The notes below the pieces were generated by a model that did no database searches, was not told the origin of the DNA, and was given only the letters and a program-made list of their open reading frames with translations. A program made the translations under genes and the position numbers. Positions 37,842 to 38,780 of a DNA stretch of 38,780 nucleotides are shown piece by piece (position 1 is the stretch's first letter; each line of letters begins with the position of its first letter). This stretch comes from Verrucomicrobiales bacterium (GTDB lineage Bacteria > Verrucomicrobiota > Verrucomicrobiia > Verrucomicrobiales > DEV007), in contig JAEUHH010000073.1 in NCBI GenBank assembly GCA_016795505.1, positions 1 to 38,780 on the forward strand. The letters are read 5' to 3'.

Positions 37842-38780
37842 ATGATTTCTCTTTTCCGCCAACTGCCCGGTCTGGCTGCCGTGTTTGCCATGGGTAGCCA
37901 GATTGCTGCCGGTGCCGAGCCGACTCCCGCGCCCGCCGCGAAGCCTCTTCACTTCGTCAACGACATCATCCCCATCTTGACGAAGGCCGATTGCAACACG
38001 GGCGGCTGCCACGCCAAGGCGATCACGGGCCAGCGCGGCTTCCGCCTTTCCCTGCTGGGCTTCGAACCGGAGGAGGACTACGAGCACATCGTCAAGGAAG
38101 GCCGCGGCCGCCGCGTCTTTCCCCCGGCGCCGGAGCAGAGCCTGCTGCTGTTGAAGGCGGCGAACATCGTCCCCCATGGTGGCGGAAAAAAACTCGATCC
38201 GGGTTCCGAGGGCTACCAGACCCTCGTCCGCTGGATCAGCGAGGGCATGCCCTACGGCACCGAGACCGATCCGAAGATCGCCGCCCTCGAGGTCGAGCCC
38301 GCCCATCACATCATGAAGCCGGGCACGAGCCAGCAGCTCAAGGTCACCGCCCGATACTCCGACGGCAGCACCCGCGACGTCACCGGGATGGCGCTCTACG
38401 AGGCGAACGACCGGAGCATGGCCGAGGCCGATCACCACGGACTCGTCAAGACCCTCGACCTGCCCGGCAAAGTTGCGGTGATGGTGCGCTACTCGGGCCT
38501 TGTCTCGGTGTCGAACATCTCCATTCCACTCGGCGCGCCGGTCGAGTCGGTGCCGCCATCGAAAAACTTCATCGACGACCTCGTCTTCGCGAACCTGAAG
38601 GAGATCGGCATCCCGCCCTCGCCGGTGATCGATGACGCGACCTTCCTCCGCCGCGTTTCGCTCGACATCGCCGGACGGCTTCCCACGATCGACGAGACGA
38701 AGGCCTTCCTCGCCAGCACCGATCCGAAGAAGCGCGACCAGGCCATCGAGACCCTGCTCGCGACGCCCGACTACGCGGAT
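37842..38780 (+). CDS. Secreted DUF1549-type cytochrome-like protein, 3' end outside window
   Basis: The frame opens at ATG 37842 and is open to the window edge (313 codons). Residues 1-25 are a signal peptide (FRQLPGLAAVFAMGSQIAAG). CNTGGCH at 51-57 is a C-x4-CH haem-c motif of the kind found at the start of Planctomycete/Verrucomicrobia DUF1549/DUF1553 proteins, and GQRGFRLSLLGFEPEED is the usual following segment. About residues 150-230 form an Ig-like (BIG2) domain (ARYSDGSTRDVTGMALYEAN), then the DUF1549 domain begins (NFIDDLVFANLKEIGI; DATFLRRVSLDIAGRLPT). Full-length members exceed 700 residues. They are secreted, often beside DUF1501 proteins and sulfatases, and their function is not firmly established. 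Confidence 0.88.
   Translation, partial: MISLFRQLPGLAAVFAMGSQIAAGAEPTPAPAAKPLHFVNDIIPILTKADCNTGGCHAKAITGQRGFRLSLLGFEPEEDYEHIVKEGRGRRVFPPAPEQSLLLLKAANIVPHGGGKKLDPGSEGYQTLVRWISEGMPYGTETDPKIAALEVEPAHHIMKPGTSQQLKVTARYSDGSTRDVTGMALYEANDRSMAEADHHGLVKTLDLPGKVAVMVRYSGLVSVSNISIPLGAPVESVPPSKNFIDDLVFANLKEIGIPPSPVIDDATFLRRVSLDIAGRLPTIDETKAFLASTDPKKRDQAIETLLATPDYAD

Overview
The window looks like chromosomal DNA of a high-GC bacterium, most probably a Verrucomicrobiota (PVC group). The pointers are a large secreted multi-propeller sialidase-like protein, a DUF1549-type protein with a C-x4-CH haem motif, secreted PQQ-propeller and DUF1080/LamG-like proteins, a proline/alanine-rich membrane protein, and little use of Shine-Dalgarno sites. 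The phylum is inferred from gene content. No rRNA, tRNA or CRISPR array was seen.

Layout. 1-6.3 kb: a sialidase-like gene running off the left edge, divergent from a MarR regulator, a secreted alpha/beta hydrolase and a LacI regulator. 6.3-8.4 kb: a secreted cysteine-peptidase-like protein and an M20 deacylase. 8.5-10.9 kb: a Pro/Ala-rich single-pass membrane protein, a 26-codon microprotein that copies its membrane anchor, thioredoxin and a DUF6580-like membrane protein. 11.0-14.8 kb: metH. 14.9-17.1 kb: a coupled two-gene cassette (AlbA_2/GHKL ATPase plus ParA-like ATPase) of lower GC. 17.2-19.2 kb: secreted LamG-like and PQQ-propeller proteins. 19.4-28.8 kb, minus strand: scpA, scpB, a chorismate mutase-prephenate dehydratase, a second prephenate dehydratase, gltB and crcB. 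28.9-30.9 kb: a secreted two-domain hydrolase. 31.0-33.1 kb: a Fic gene between direct repeats. 33.0-38.8 kb: DUF971, an RlmD-type RNA methyltransferase, hflK-hflC, a class IV aminotransferase and a DUF1549 protein running off the right edge.

How it fits together. The backbone is housekeeping: chromosome condensation (ScpAB), phenylalanine, glutamate and methionine synthesis, rRNA modification, membrane proteolysis control (HflKC), redox and fluoride export. Secreted glycan-, ester- or polymer-directed proteins and their regulators are interspersed, as expected of a polysaccharide-degrading lifestyle.

The strongest unexplained signals are: (1) the microprotein at 9449-9529, a protein-level copy of the preceding gene's anchor with 12 synonymous codon differences; (2) the fic module, about 2 kb, bracketed by 48-bp direct repeats that overlap the 3' end of the DUF971 gene, with six 13-bp repeats in its promoter; (3) the AlbA_2/GHKL + ParA cassette behind metH; (4) a roughly 43-bp dispersed palindromic repeat present three times; (5) tandem prephenate dehydratases that each lack a different part of the conserved N-x-T-R-F motif.
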